Positions 54,798-62,774 of a DNA stretch of 64,000 nt are shown here, piece after piece. Location of the stretch: positions 1 through 64,000 of the forward strand of contig NZ_JAGKJJ010000014.1 of NCBI RefSeq assembly GCF_020329505.1. Reading direction: 5' to 3'. The translations under genes were made by a program, and so were the position numbers. Every line of letters starts with the position of its first letter. Position 1 is the first letter of the stretch. The notes beneath the pieces are model-generated. The model did not search any database and was not told the origin of the DNA. It was given only the letters and a program-made list of their open reading frames with translations. The stretch comes from Bradyrhizobium semiaridum (GTDB taxonomy: Bacteria > Pseudomonadota > Alphaproteobacteria > Rhizobiales > Xanthobacteraceae).

Positions 54798-55448
54798 TCA
54801 TTTGCGCTCGGTTCGCCTCGGCCGGCGGATCGCGCGCACCTTGTTGCTGTTCGAGCCGCTGCCGCAGAAAAAGCGGTCGCCGCCGTCGGACTCGACGCCC
54901 GACACGTTCGCGCCTTCCGGCATGTCGAGCCGTTCCAGCACTTCGCCGGTCTGCGGATCGATGCGGCGCACGTCGCTCTTGTCGTCTTCCCAGGTGCCGT
55001 GCCACAGCTCACCATCGACCCAGGTGACGCCGGTGACGAAGCGGTTGCTCTCGATCGTGCGCAGGATCGCGCCGGTCTCCGGATCGATCTGGATAATCTT
55101 GCGGTCGCGATATTCGCCGACCCATAGCGCGCCTTCGGCCCAGGCGAGGCCGGAATCGCGCCCGCCGCCGGGAGCCGGGATCGTCGACAGCACTTGGCCG
55201 CTCTGCGGATCGATCTTGAGGATGCGATCCTCGGAGATCTGATAGAGGTGCTTGCCGTCGAAGGCGGTGCCGGCATGGGCCGCGACGTCGATGCTGCGGG
55301 TGGTCTTGCCGCTGTCGGGATCGAACGCGACCATGCGGTTGCCGGCGGCGAACCAGACCTGCTTGCCGTCGAAGGTGACGCCGCCCACGCTCTCTACACC
55401 CTCGAAGGGGCCGTACTCCCGGATGATCTCCGCGTCCGACGTCTTCAT
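54798..55448 (-). CDS. Cytosolic beta-propeller protein, glutamine cyclotransferase-like repeats
   Basis: A 216-residue protein without a signal peptide. Repeats of about 42 residues run as GGVTFDGKQVWFAAGNRMVAFD, AGTAFDGKHLYQISEDRILK, GLAWAEGALWVGEYRDRKII and TGVTWVDGELWHGTWEDD, each ending with a IDPxxGxVL strand. These are like the blades of glutaminyl cyclotransferase or SMP-30-type propellers. No catalytic residues are clear. Start MKTSDAEIIREYG at 55448, preceded by GGAGCGGAG. It lies just downstream of the winged-helix regulator gene on the same strand, 31 bp away. Confidence 0.75.
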   Translation of the reverse strand: MKTSDAEIIREYGPFEGVESVGGVTFDGKQVWFAAGNRMVAFDPDSGKTTRSIDVAAHAGTAFDGKHLYQISEDRILKIDPQSGQVLSTIPAPGGGRDSGLAWAEGALWVGEYRDRKIIQIDPETGAILRTIESNRFVTGVTWVDGELWHGTWEDDKSDVRRIDPQTGEVLERLDMPEGANVSGVESDGGDRFFCGSGSNSNKVRAIRRPRRTERK

Positions 55449-55479
55449 GCTCCGCTCCATCGTCTGAATGCACTTTATG

Positions 55480-56700
55480 CTACCCATTCGGCAGCGGGGC
55501 AGGGAGTAACAACGTCGTCGTGAATCCCGGTACCGGCGGCGTCATCCAGCGCCGCGCGCGGGCGCGGCCCACCGATTGCACCTTGCCCGATGCGGCCAGC
55601 GTATCGAGCGCGCGCTGCACGGTACGCTGGCTGGCGCCGAGCGCAACCGACAGCGCCGAGCTCGACCACGCCTCGCCGTCCGCGAGAAAGGCCAGCACCT
55701 CGGCATGATCCTCATCGACCGGGAGTGCCAGCACGGCGATCTCGCGCGGGCCCCGCGGCTTCAGCACGAAGCCGTCGGGCGTTGCGCTGAGCTCGGCGAG
55801 CGGCCGCAGCGCACGGCGCAGCCGGCCGATCTCGACCCGCAGCCGCGCGCGGTGCGATTCATCGGCGTGCTTGCCGCGAAACGCCCGCGCGATCAGCTCG
55901 CTGCGCGACACGTCGTTCGGCCAGGCTTCGCCGAGCGCGCGAGCCAGCGCGAACAGCACCGGCCGCCGCGTCAGCGCAACCGTGGTGCCGGAGCCGCGCA
56001 CGACATAGCGGCAGGCATCCACCACCAGCGCCTTCGACGCCATCAGCGCCTCGACCTCCTCGAGCAGCAGCGGCCGCTCGCTGCCGCGCGCGATCAGCCG
56101 TGCCGCGGGCGCGGTGAGGGATTGCGCCGTGGCCTCGACCTCGGCCGCAAGCGCCGCGATGCCGCTGCGGCCTGCGGCGTCGCGGGCCCGCGCGACCGCC
56201 TCGCGTGCCGGCCGGGTCCGCAGCCGGCGCATCGCGATGCCGGCGACGACCAGCTCATGGCCGACCCGCAGCGCCGGCGGGAACGGCGCGGGGTCGAGGT
56301 CGGCGAGCATGCGCTCGGCCTCGTCGAGGCGTCCGATCAGCAGCAGGCGGCGGATTTCCAGATAGCCGGCATGCGCAGCATTGAGCGCGTCGCCACGCGC
56401 CGCGAGGGTCGCACGCGCCGCCGCGAGCGTCCGTTTGGGGAACGAGAGGTCGCGTGACACCAGTGCGATCTCGGCTTCGGCGACGATGATGCGCGCCCGG
56501 GCGACGGCCTCCCGCGGGCCGAACGCACGTTGCGCGCGCCGCAACAGATCCTTGGCGCGGGCGAAGTCGCCGAGTCTTGCCATCGCGATGCCGCGCAGCG
56601 CCAGCGCCGGCGCGTCGTCGCGCAGCGCCACCCGTTTCAGTGCGCCGAGGAGATCACCCGCCGCGAGCGCGCGTGCCGCAGCCGATATCAGCGAGTCCAT
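55480..56700 (-). CDS. Winged-helix regulator with TPR-like N-terminal half
   Basis: A 406-residue protein. The first half (about 1-190) is all-helical, Ala/Arg-rich, with TPR-like pairs such as RGIAMARLGDFARAKDLLRRAQRA. The middle (about 225-300) is OmpR/SARP-like winged helix: RRPVLFALARALGEAWPNDVSRSEL and SHRARLRVEIGRLRRALRPL. The end has a second helix-turn-helix: SSSALSVALGASQRTVQRALDTLAASGKVQ. It is not a standard family. It may regulate the downstream propeller gene or the small membrane protein at 56794. The start at 56700 lies 3 bp from the shared 22-bp element. Confidence 0.75.
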   Translation of the reverse strand: MDSLISAAARALAAGDLLGALKRVALRDDAPALALRGIAMARLGDFARAKDLLRRAQRAFGPREAVARARIIVAEAEIALVSRDLSFPKRTLAAARATLAARGDALNAAHAGYLEIRRLLLIGRLDEAERMLADLDPAPFPPALRVGHELVVAGIAMRRLRTRPAREAVARARDAAGRSGIAALAAEVEATAQSLTAPAARLIARGSERPLLLEEVEALMASKALVVDACRYVVRGSGTTVALTRRPVLFALARALGEAWPNDVSRSELIARAFRGKHADESHRARLRVEIGRLRRALRPLAELSATPDGFVLKPRGPREIAVLALPVDEDHAEVLAFLADGEAWSSSALSVALGASQRTVQRALDTLAASGKVQSVGRARARRWMTPPVPGFTTTLLLPAPLPNG

Positions 56701-56703
56701 TCG

Positions 56704-56725
56704 AATCCCGACACACTTGTCACTC
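56704..56725 (+). promoter_or_regulatory. 22-bp element shared with 41765-41786
   Basis: It is identical to the copy upstream of the DUF899 gene (see 41765). Here it lies 89 bp upstream of the small membrane protein ATG at 56794, in the same orientation. It is also next to the start of the divergent winged-helix regulator gene. Confidence 0.6.
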
Positions 56726-56793
56726 TCGCCCTCCGAGGTCCGCGCCTAACCTAGCACATGACGGCAACGATCATGCCCATGGAGATCGAGATC

Positions 56794-57048
56794 ATGACCA
56801 TTCAGACCATCGAAACGCGCGAGCGCGGGCTGGCGGCGCGGTTCGGCGGCGCCGCCCGCGCCGCGGCGCACTGGCTGTCGCTGGCGGCGGCGCCGAGTTT
56901 TGCGACCATGGCGGCGATCGCCGCCGCGGCGCCGGCCGACATGCTCTGCATCGGGATGCATGAGCCGTTCTCGCTCAGCGGCATGGTCCCGATGTATGCG
57001 CTGATGAGCGCCTTCCATCTCGGCCCCTGGCTGCGGCTGGTCCGATGA
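56794..57048 (+). CDS. Small membrane protein, unknown function
   Basis: An 84-residue protein: TIQTIETRERGLAARFGGAA, then AHWLSLAAAPSFATMAAIAAA as one helix and SGMVPMYALMSAFHLGPWLRL as a second hydrophobic part. ATG 56794 is preceded by GGAG at 10 bp; other in-frame ATGs lie at 56773 and 56779. It ends 5 bp before the convergent cyclase gene. Downstream of the shared 22-bp element. I do not recognise a family. Confidence 0.6.
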   Translation: MTIQTIETRERGLAARFGGAARAAAHWLSLAAAPSFATMAAIAAAAPADMLCIGMHEPFSLSGMVPMYALMSAFHLGPWLRLVR

Positions 57049-57053
57049 GCGGC

Positions 57054-58142
57054 TCACTCCGGCAGTGTGAAGACCGCGCAGGGCCGCACGATGCCGCGCA
57101 GCTCGTGCAGGCCGAGCGCGACCAGCGGCGTCTCGACCTCGGCGGCGAGGGCGCCGGAGACCAGCACCGTCCGCTCCAGCGGCTTGCACAGCCCTTCGAG
57201 CCGGCTCACCAGATTGACCGCCGAGCCGATCGCGGTGAAGTCGAGCCGGTCGGCGGCGCCGATATTGCCCCAATGCACCTCGCCGAGATGCAGCGCCGCG
57301 CCGAACGGCAGCGGCGGCAGGCCTTGCTTGCGCCGGTCGGCATCGAGATGCGTCATGCCGACGCGCGCCGCCGCCACCGCGCGCAGCGCCGCCTCACAGG
57401 CGGAACGTGGACCGGTGGTGACCGGAAAGATCGCAAGCAGGCCGTCACCGATGAATTTCAGCACCTCGCCGCCGAAGGCGTGGATCGCGCCGGCTATACG
57501 GTCGAACCAGGCGTCGAGTGCCGCGATCACCTCGGCCGGCGGATGGTTCTCGGACAGTGCGGTGAAGCCGCGCAGGTCGGCGAACAGCAATGCCGCCTTG
57601 ATGGTCTCGCCGGTGTTGCGCCGCAGGGGCGACGCCAACACGCGCTGCGCACTGCGGCGGCCGAGATACGCTTCGAGCGCCGCCGTCATCGTCGCGCGTG
57701 CGGCGAGCGCCGCCATCGGCGCGGCGGCAAAGCGTGCCGCCTGGCGCAGGCGGTCCGACTCGTATGCCGTGAACGGCCGCATCCCGATCCAGCCGAGCAT
57801 CGGACCATCCGTGCGCGTGCCGATGGTGTCTTCGTGCACCGGACCGGGCGCAAGGCCGCCGAGCCAGCGCCGGCCGGCATCGCGGGATCCCGCGGTATCG
57901 GGCATCGCGAACGGGACTTCAGGTGCGAAGCCGAGCGCCTCGATCACCTCGCCCGTGTCGGCGCGCCACAGCCACGTCCGCCGCGCGATCAGCGGATGCG
58001 GAACCTCGAGTGTCAGGGCGCCGCCGGCCAGCGGCAGGCCATCGGCCATCAGATGCGCGCCGAGTTCCGCCAGCAGGTGGTTGGCGCCCGTGGTCTCGGC
58101 GGCGGAATCGACCAGCCAGCTCAACGTCGAGGACAAGTTCAT
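57054..58142 (-). CDS. Class III adenylate cyclase with an N-terminal sensor-like domain
   Basis: A 362-residue protein. The catalytic domain (about 190-350) has AALLFADLRGFTALSENHPP with a metal Asp, EVLKFIGDGLLAIFPVTTG with the substrate Lys and second Asp, and IGSAVNLVSRLEGLCKPL with the Asn/Arg that stabilise the transition state. The residues fit ATP as substrate. The N-terminal 185 residues have no membrane segments or clear domain; they include HPLIARRTWLWRADTGEVIE and may bind a ligand. cAMP is made in the cytosol. Start MNLSSTLSWLV at 58142. Confidence 0.9.
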   Translation of the reverse strand: MNLSSTLSWLVDSAAETTGANHLLAELGAHLMADGLPLAGGALTLEVPHPLIARRTWLWRADTGEVIEALGFAPEVPFAMPDTAGSRDAGRRWLGGLAPGPVHEDTIGTRTDGPMLGWIGMRPFTAYESDRLRQAARFAAAPMAALAARATMTAALEAYLGRRSAQRVLASPLRRNTGETIKAALLFADLRGFTALSENHPPAEVIAALDAWFDRIAGAIHAFGGEVLKFIGDGLLAIFPVTTGPRSACEAALRAVAAARVGMTHLDADRRKQGLPPLPFGAALHLGEVHWGNIGAADRLDFTAIGSAVNLVSRLEGLCKPLERTVLVSGALAAEVETPLVALGLHELRGIVRPCAVFTLPE

Positions 58143-58203
58143 CACCCCATCATGGGGTTGACGCATCGGCCTTGTCACGCACTATCCCTGTTGCCCCGCC
58201 GCC

Positions 58204-58257
58204 AGAGCATGATCCGGAAAAGTGGATGCCGGTTTTCCTAAAGATCATGCTCAAACA
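58204..58257. repeat. Interspersed repeat (AGAGCATGATCCGGAAAAGTGG type)
   Basis: GAGCATGATC-CGGAAAAG and the right part CTAAAGATCATGCTC form a hairpin with GAGCATGAT/ATCATGCTC arms. The inner GCCGGTTTTCC pairs with GGAAAAGTGG. I know this as a very common interspersed repeat in rhizobial and related genomes. It ends about 60 bp before the SRPBCC gene. Confidence 0.75.
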
Positions 58258-58319
58258 AGGAGATGAGATCATGATGCGGTTCGACTGAACCGCACGATGA
58301 TCGAATGGAGAATGGTTCG

Positions 58320-58778
58320 ATGACCGAAGCCTTCATCGTTCAACGCGAGATCCAGATCGCGGCCCCGCCGGCGACCGTGTTCGCCTTCCTCACCGATCCA
58401 CAGAAGATCATCAGCTGGATGGGACTGGAAGCCGCGACCGAGCCGCATCCCGGCGGGCTCTATTTCCTTAAGGGCCTCGGCAGCGACCGGACGCGCGCCG
58501 CGCGCGGCGCGTTCCGCGAGGTCGTGCCGGTGCATCGTCTCGCCTACAGCTTCGGCTGGGAGGACAGCGAAGAGGTGCCGCCCGGATCGAGCCTGATCGA
58601 GATCGACCTGATCGACAAGGACAGCGGCACCTTGCTGAGGATGACCCACAGCGGCCTGCCGAATGCCGCGCAGTGCGCGGCCCACGACAAGGGCTGGGCA
58701 CACTATGTCAACCGGCTGTCGCTCGCGGCCGCGGGCAAGGACCCAGGTCCCGATCGCGGTGTTACCGGCAACGGCTGA
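58320..58778 (+). CDS. SRPBCC / AHSA1-family protein
   Basis: A 152-residue protein of the Bet v1-like AHSA1 group: IVQREIQIAAPPATVFAFLTDPQKIISWMG at the start, GGLYFLKGLG, FREVVPVHRLAYSFGWED, and HDKGWAHYVNRLSLAAAGK near the end. It binds a hydrophobic ligand; such genes often follow a small ArsR gene, but none is present here. ATG 58320 has GGAGAA upstream. The function is not known. Confidence 0.87.
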   Translation: MTEAFIVQREIQIAAPPATVFAFLTDPQKIISWMGLEAATEPHPGGLYFLKGLGSDRTRAARGAFREVVPVHRLAYSFGWEDSEEVPPGSSLIEIDLIDKDSGTLLRMTHSGLPNAAQCAAHDKGWAHYVNRLSLAAAGKDPGPDRGVTGNG

Positions 58779-58879
58779 GCGTCGCGTCCGCCGCGCGGCG
58801 ATCACGCGCGGGTGAGATTCCGCGCATCCTCATCCAGCCGGATCGTAAGCGGGGCAGGCGGCTTGAGCCGGGCGTGGCG

Positions 58880-59521
58880 TCATGTCGGCCATTTCGAGCC
58901 AAGGATGATCGAACAGAAGTTCATGCGCGTGTAGTTCTTGTCCTTCAGCGCCAGCACGTCGGCCTTGACATTGCCGAACGTGGTCTGCGGCTTGCGGATC
59001 GTGCCGGCGGCGAAGTGATCGATGATGTTCTCCTTGAAGTTCGCCTCGCGCGGATGGTGGGCACAGACATGGTCGCGGTGCTCATGCGAGAACTCGTCGT
59101 AGGCGATGCCGAGCACGTCCATCTCGACGCCGGCGGTGACCAGCGCAATGGTCGGACGCATGTGCTCGGGGATGCCGGGCGTGGTGTGCAGCGCGATCGA
59201 GGCCCAGACGTCCTCGATGTCGCGCTCCGGGATGCCATAGCCCCGGAGGAAGTCGCGGGCGGCATTGGCGCCGTCGACTTCGAAACGCAAATCGGGGCTG
59301 GCATGCTGTTCGGTCAGGCCCATGTCGTGGAACATGGCACCGATATACAGCAGTTCGGGATCGAAGTTCAGCCTGCGGCGATTGCCGGTCAGTGCGCCCC
59401 AGAAGAATACGCGGCGGCTGTGATTGTAGAGCAGGTCGTCCTCGGTATCGCGCACCAGCTGGGTGGCGGCTCGGGCCATGGCGCTGTCGGGGACGCGGAT
59501 GCCGGCGATGATCTCGGTCAT
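58880..59521 (-). CDS. HD-domain hydrolase
   Basis: A 213-residue HD protein: YNHSRRVFFWGALTGNRRRL with the first His, LYIGAMFHDMGLTEQHA with the HD pair, SIALHTTPGIPEHM with another His, and VTAGVEMDVLGIAYDEFS with Asp. The set fits metal-dependent phosphohydrolases of the cyanamide hydratase-like subgroup. The substrate is unknown. The start MTEIIAGIRVPDSAM at 59521 is chosen; the long frame to 59695 is a shadow. It is divergent from the GlxA-type regulator gene. Confidence 0.87.
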   Translation of the reverse strand: MTEIIAGIRVPDSAMARAATQLVRDTEDDLLYNHSRRVFFWGALTGNRRRLNFDPELLYIGAMFHDMGLTEQHASPDLRFEVDGANAARDFLRGYGIPERDIEDVWASIALHTTPGIPEHMRPTIALVTAGVEMDVLGIAYDEFSHEHRDHVCAHHPREANFKENIIDHFAAGTIRKPQTTFGNVKADVLALKDKNYTRMNFCSIILGSKWPT

Positions 59522-59728
59522 TTCAAGACGCTCCTTGATGTGGCAAGACGAGGCCGTGGCGTGCCAACACGCGGCGTTCGACGCTCGTTCTTGCGATCGT
59601 TTCGGATGGCCTCGGTAGCGATCCGGTGCGTCCTTGTCGCTCGTTCCGGCCGGTGCTCGCAATGATGGCGTGCCGCCGGACCGGGCCAACGACACGTCGT
59701 TTCGCGCCAGCAGGGCAGGGAGAGGTTA

Positions 59729-60694
59729 GTGGCGGTTCAGAAGGTCGCGATCGCGATCCATGAAGGGGTTCAGGCGCTCGATGTCGCAGGGCCTGTCGAC
59801 GTGTTCGCGGAGACCAACGGCTTTGTTGGCGCCGGCGAGGGATACGAGACCGTGCTGGTCGGCGCCACGCGCCAACCGCTGCGCGCCTCGAATGGCATGA
59901 AGATTTCTGCCGACCTCAGCTTTGCCGAGGCGCGGGACACATTCGATATCCTGCTCGTCGCAGGCGGACCGGCGCTGCCCGAGGCCGAGCCGGATCCCGA
60001 ACTGACGCAGTGGCTGCGTGCCGCGCCGGCGCGGGCAGGGCTCTATGGTTCGATCTGCACCGGCGCGTTTGCGCTTGGTCACGCCGGGCTGCTCGACGGC
60101 CACAAGGTGACGACGCATTGGCAGAATGCGCAGCGCCTCGCGGCGCGGTTTCCCGCGGCCGAGGTGATCTTCGATCGCATCTACATCCGCGACGGCAAGT
60201 TGATGACCTCGGCCGGCGTCACCGCCGGGATCGATCTCGGCCTCGCGCTGGTGGCCGAGCGCCATGGGCCGCAGGTCACGGTCGCCGTCGCAAAGCGGCT
60301 GGTCGTGGTGGCGCAGCGCCAGGGTGGCCAGTCGCAGTTCAGTCCCTATCTCACCGCGCCGGTCGACGAGGACTCGCCGATCGCGCGGGCGCAGGCCCAT
60401 GTCATGCAGCATCTCGGCGAGCGCCATACGCTGCAATCGCTGGCGAAGACCGTCGGCATGAGCGTACGCAATTTCGGCCGCGCCTTTGCGCAGGAGGCCG
60501 GCATCACCCCGCATGAATTCGTCGAGCGGGCACGGGTCGACGCGGCGCGCCGGCTGCTCGAGGGCAGCGACCGGCCGCTAAAGACGGTCGCCTTCGACTG
60601 CGGCTTCGGTTCGGCCGACCGGATGCGCATCGTCTTCACCGAGCGGCTCGGGGTATCGCCGGCGCAGTACCGGTCGAGTTTCCAGAAACTGTGA
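59729..60694 (+). CDS. GlxA/AraC-family regulator with DJ-1/PfpI domain
   Basis: A 321-residue protein. The DJ-1/PfpI-like domain (about 1-175) has VAIAIHEGVQALDVAGPVDV, DILLVAGGPALPEAEPDPEL and GLYGSICTGAFALGHAGLLDG with the conserved Cys, then TTHWQNAQRLAARFP. The AraC domain has HTLQSLAKTVGMSVRNFGRAF and LKTVAFDCGFGSADRMRIVF. The start is GTG 59729 after GGGAGAGG. It may control the divergent HD-hydrolase gene. Confidence 0.9.
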   Translation: MAVQKVAIAIHEGVQALDVAGPVDVFAETNGFVGAGEGYETVLVGATRQPLRASNGMKISADLSFAEARDTFDILLVAGGPALPEAEPDPELTQWLRAAPARAGLYGSICTGAFALGHAGLLDGHKVTTHWQNAQRLAARFPAAEVIFDRIYIRDGKLMTSAGVTAGIDLGLALVAERHGPQVTVAVAKRLVVVAQRQGGQSQFSPYLTAPVDEDSPIARAQAHVMQHLGERHTLQSLAKTVGMSVRNFGRAFAQEAGITPHEFVERARVDAARRLLEGSDRPLKTVAFDCGFGSADRMRIVFTERLGVSPAQYRSSFQKL

Positions 60695-60783
60695 CGCCAT
60701 TCATGACGCCGCCCCCGTCATCGGGATAGAATCGAGCTCGCCGCCGCCGTTTCCCGCAGCAGATCGTTTCCCGCGAGGTCGAT

Positions 60784-61350
60784 ATGGACGCGCTCACGCT
60801 CTTCATCATCCGTCATGCCGAGAAGCCGGGCGAGGAGTGGCCCGGGCCGGGCTTTACCGCAGACGGTGTCGCCGACACCGAATCGCTGGTGCTCCGCGGC
60901 TGGGAGCGGGCCGGCGCATGGACGGCGCTGTTCGGCACCGATCTCACCGGGGGCGACTATGCCAAGCCGGACGCGATCTATGCCGCGACACCGGGAACGC
61001 AGGCCAACCAGCCACCGAGCAGCCGTCCCGCCGAGACGATCTCGGCGCTCGCTGCACGCCTCAAGCTGACGCCGAATGAAAGCTTCGGCAAAGGCTCCGA
61101 GGCGCAGCTCGTGCCGGCGCTGCTGAAGCTCAGCGGCGTCGTGCTGCTGTGCTGGGAGCACAAGGCCATCATCTCCGACATCCTGCCGCTGATCCCGGTC
61201 AATAAGGGCAAGCCGCCGACCAAATGGGAAGGCAGCCGCTTCGACGTCGTGCTGCGCTTCGACCGCGCCAAGGGCGATGACAAATTCGCCTTCAAGGAAC
61301 TGTTTCCGAAACTGCTATCCGGCGATTCCGACAAGCCGCTCGGCGGCTGA
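60784..61350 (+). CDS. Histidine phosphatase superfamily protein
   Basis: A 188-residue phosphatase: LTLFIIRHAEKPGEEWPGPG with the RHxxK catalytic His, AAGVADTESLVLRGWERAGA-like helix after it, and VVLLCWEHKAIISDILPLI with the second His. Family members dephosphorylate small molecules or proteins. The GDSDKPLGG tail is short. No clear operon partner; it follows the GlxA-type gene after about 90 bp. Confidence 0.87.
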   Translation: MDALTLFIIRHAEKPGEEWPGPGFTADGVADTESLVLRGWERAGAWTALFGTDLTGGDYAKPDAIYAATPGTQANQPPSSRPAETISALAARLKLTPNESFGKGSEAQLVPALLKLSGVVLLCWEHKAIISDILPLIPVNKGKPPTKWEGSRFDVVLRFDRAKGDDKFAFKELFPKLLSGDSDKPLGG

Positions 61351-61410
61351 GGCACGCGCCCATTTGGCCCTCCGGCCCCCTCACGAAAACGTGGGTTGCG
61401 TCCGATCGGT

Positions 61411-61440
61411 CTGAAAACATATCGTAAGATATATTTTCAG
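61411..61440. promoter_or_regulatory. 30-bp near-perfect palindrome, probable PadR operator
   Basis: CTGAAAACATATC and GATATATTTTCAG are arms (12 of 13 pairing) around GTAA. It lies 13 bp upstream of the PadR start (61453) and is AT-rich. PadR proteins bind such palindromes and repress their own gene. Confidence 0.75.
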
Positions 61441-61452
61441 TAAGGAGCGACA

Positions 61453-62082
61453 ATGAGAAGACCGATGTTTCATGACCGGGACGAGGATGGTTTCCGGTTC
61501 GGCATGTTCGCCATCGGCCGGCACGGCGGGCGGCATCGCTTCGGCCGCGGCGGTCCCGGCTTTTTCGGGCGCGGCGCGGGCGGTGACTTTCCCGGCGCGC
61601 GGCGGCTGTCGTCGCAGGACCTGCAACTCGTGATCCTGGCGCTGCTCGGCGAGCGGCCGGCGCATGGCTATGAGCTGATCAAGCTGATCGAGGAACGCTC
61701 CGACGGCTTCTACAGCCCGAGCCCCGGCGTGATCTATCCAGCGCTGACTTTCCTGGAAGAGATCGGCCATGCCAGCGTCACACCGGATGCGTCGCGAAAA
61801 CTCTACAGCATCACCGAGCAGGGCAAGGCCTATCTCGCCGAGCACCGTGCCACCTCGGATGCGATCCTCGAGGCGCTGTCGCGGATCGGCCGCCGCATGG
61901 AGGAGGTGCGCGAGGCGTTTGCCGGCATGAGCGATCTCGACGCCGATGCATCCGATGAGCTGCATCGCGCCCGCCACGCGTTGAAGCGCGCGCTGCGCCA
62001 CAAGCACGGCTGCGACGCCGCCGAGGCGCGCCGCATCGCCAACATCCTCGACCGCGCCGCTGCCGAGATCCTGCAGCAGTAG
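61453..62082 (+). CDS. PadR-family regulator with Gly/Arg/Phe-rich N-terminus
   Basis: A 209-residue protein. The first 50 residues are a disordered-like Gly/Arg/Phe/His-rich stretch (GMFAIGRHGGRHRFGRGGPG, FFGRGAGGDFPG). Then the PadR winged helix: LQLVILALLGERPAHGYELIKLIEERSDGFYSPSPGVIYPALTFL, and a helical C-terminus. ATG 61453 follows GTAAGGAGCG. It precedes an O-methyltransferase gene by 24 bp, so both are likely one operon. It may be of the YqjI type, which senses metal through a His/Gly-rich N-terminus, but this is inference. Confidence 0.9.
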   Translation: MRRPMFHDRDEDGFRFGMFAIGRHGGRHRFGRGGPGFFGRGAGGDFPGARRLSSQDLQLVILALLGERPAHGYELIKLIEERSDGFYSPSPGVIYPALTFLEEIGHASVTPDASRKLYSITEQGKAYLAEHRATSDAILEALSRIGRRMEEVREAFAGMSDLDADASDELHRARHALKRALRHKHGCDAAEARRIANILDRAAAEILQQ

Positions 62083-62106
62083 CGCTGCAATATTCAGGAG
62101 CCAGCC

Positions 62107-62754
62107 ATGTCCAATGATCACCCGCACAGCGGGATCGCCGACCCGCGCGTCACCGCCGTCATCGAGCGCCTGCAGGCCGCACGCCGCAGGCCGGCAGGCG
62201 GCGGCCCGCGCGGCGGCTCTGGCAGCCGCGATCCGCACGACCATGCCGAGCAGGGATTCTCGATCCATCCCGAGCAGGGCGAGCTGATCTATCTGCTGTG
62301 CCGCGGCCTGCGCGCAACGCGCGTTGCGGAGTTCGCCACCTCGATCGGGATGTCGACGCTCTATTTCGCGGCGGCGATCCGCGACAATGGCGGCGGCACC
62401 GTGATCGGCTCGGAGATCGTGCCCGCCAAGGTCGCAACCGCCAGGCGCAACCTCGCCGATGCCGGCCTGGCCGAGTATGCGGAGATCCGCGAGGGCGATG
62501 CGCGGCAGACGCTGCGCGATCTCGGCGGTCCCGTGGATTTCATCCTGATCGATGGCTGGCCGGGTAGTACGGGGCCCTCGCTGGCGCGCCAGGTGATCGA
62601 GATCGTCGCCCCACAGCTTCGTGTCGGCGGCTACGTCATGAACGACAATGCGGAGACGGATTTCCTGGAGTTCGTGCGCGATCCCGAAAACGGCTTCGTG
62701 TCGATCACGCTGCCGCTCAAAGGCGGCACCGAGCTGAGCCTGAAGGTGGCGTGA
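62107..62754 (+). CDS. O-methyltransferase, class I SAM-dependent
   Basis: A 215-residue methyltransferase of the O-MT family 3 type: GELIYLLCRGLRATRVAEFA then TSIGMSTLYFAAAIRDNGGG (SAM loop), TVIGSEIVPAKVATARRNLADAG, and VDFILIDGWPGSTGPSLAR with the acidic pair. The N-terminal 45 residues are Arg/Gly-rich and probably flexible. The substrate is unknown. It is cotranscribed with PadR. The next gene is convergent. Confidence 0.88.
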   Translation: MSNDHPHSGIADPRVTAVIERLQAARRRPAGGGPRGGSGSRDPHDHAEQGFSIHPEQGELIYLLCRGLRATRVAEFATSIGMSTLYFAAAIRDNGGGTVIGSEIVPAKVATARRNLADAGLAEYAEIREGDARQTLRDLGGPVDFILIDGWPGSTGPSLARQVIEIVAPQLRVGGYVMNDNAETDFLEFVRDPENGFVSITLPLKGGTELSLKVA

Positions 62755-62774
62755 GCATTCGGTAGCCGTGAGGC

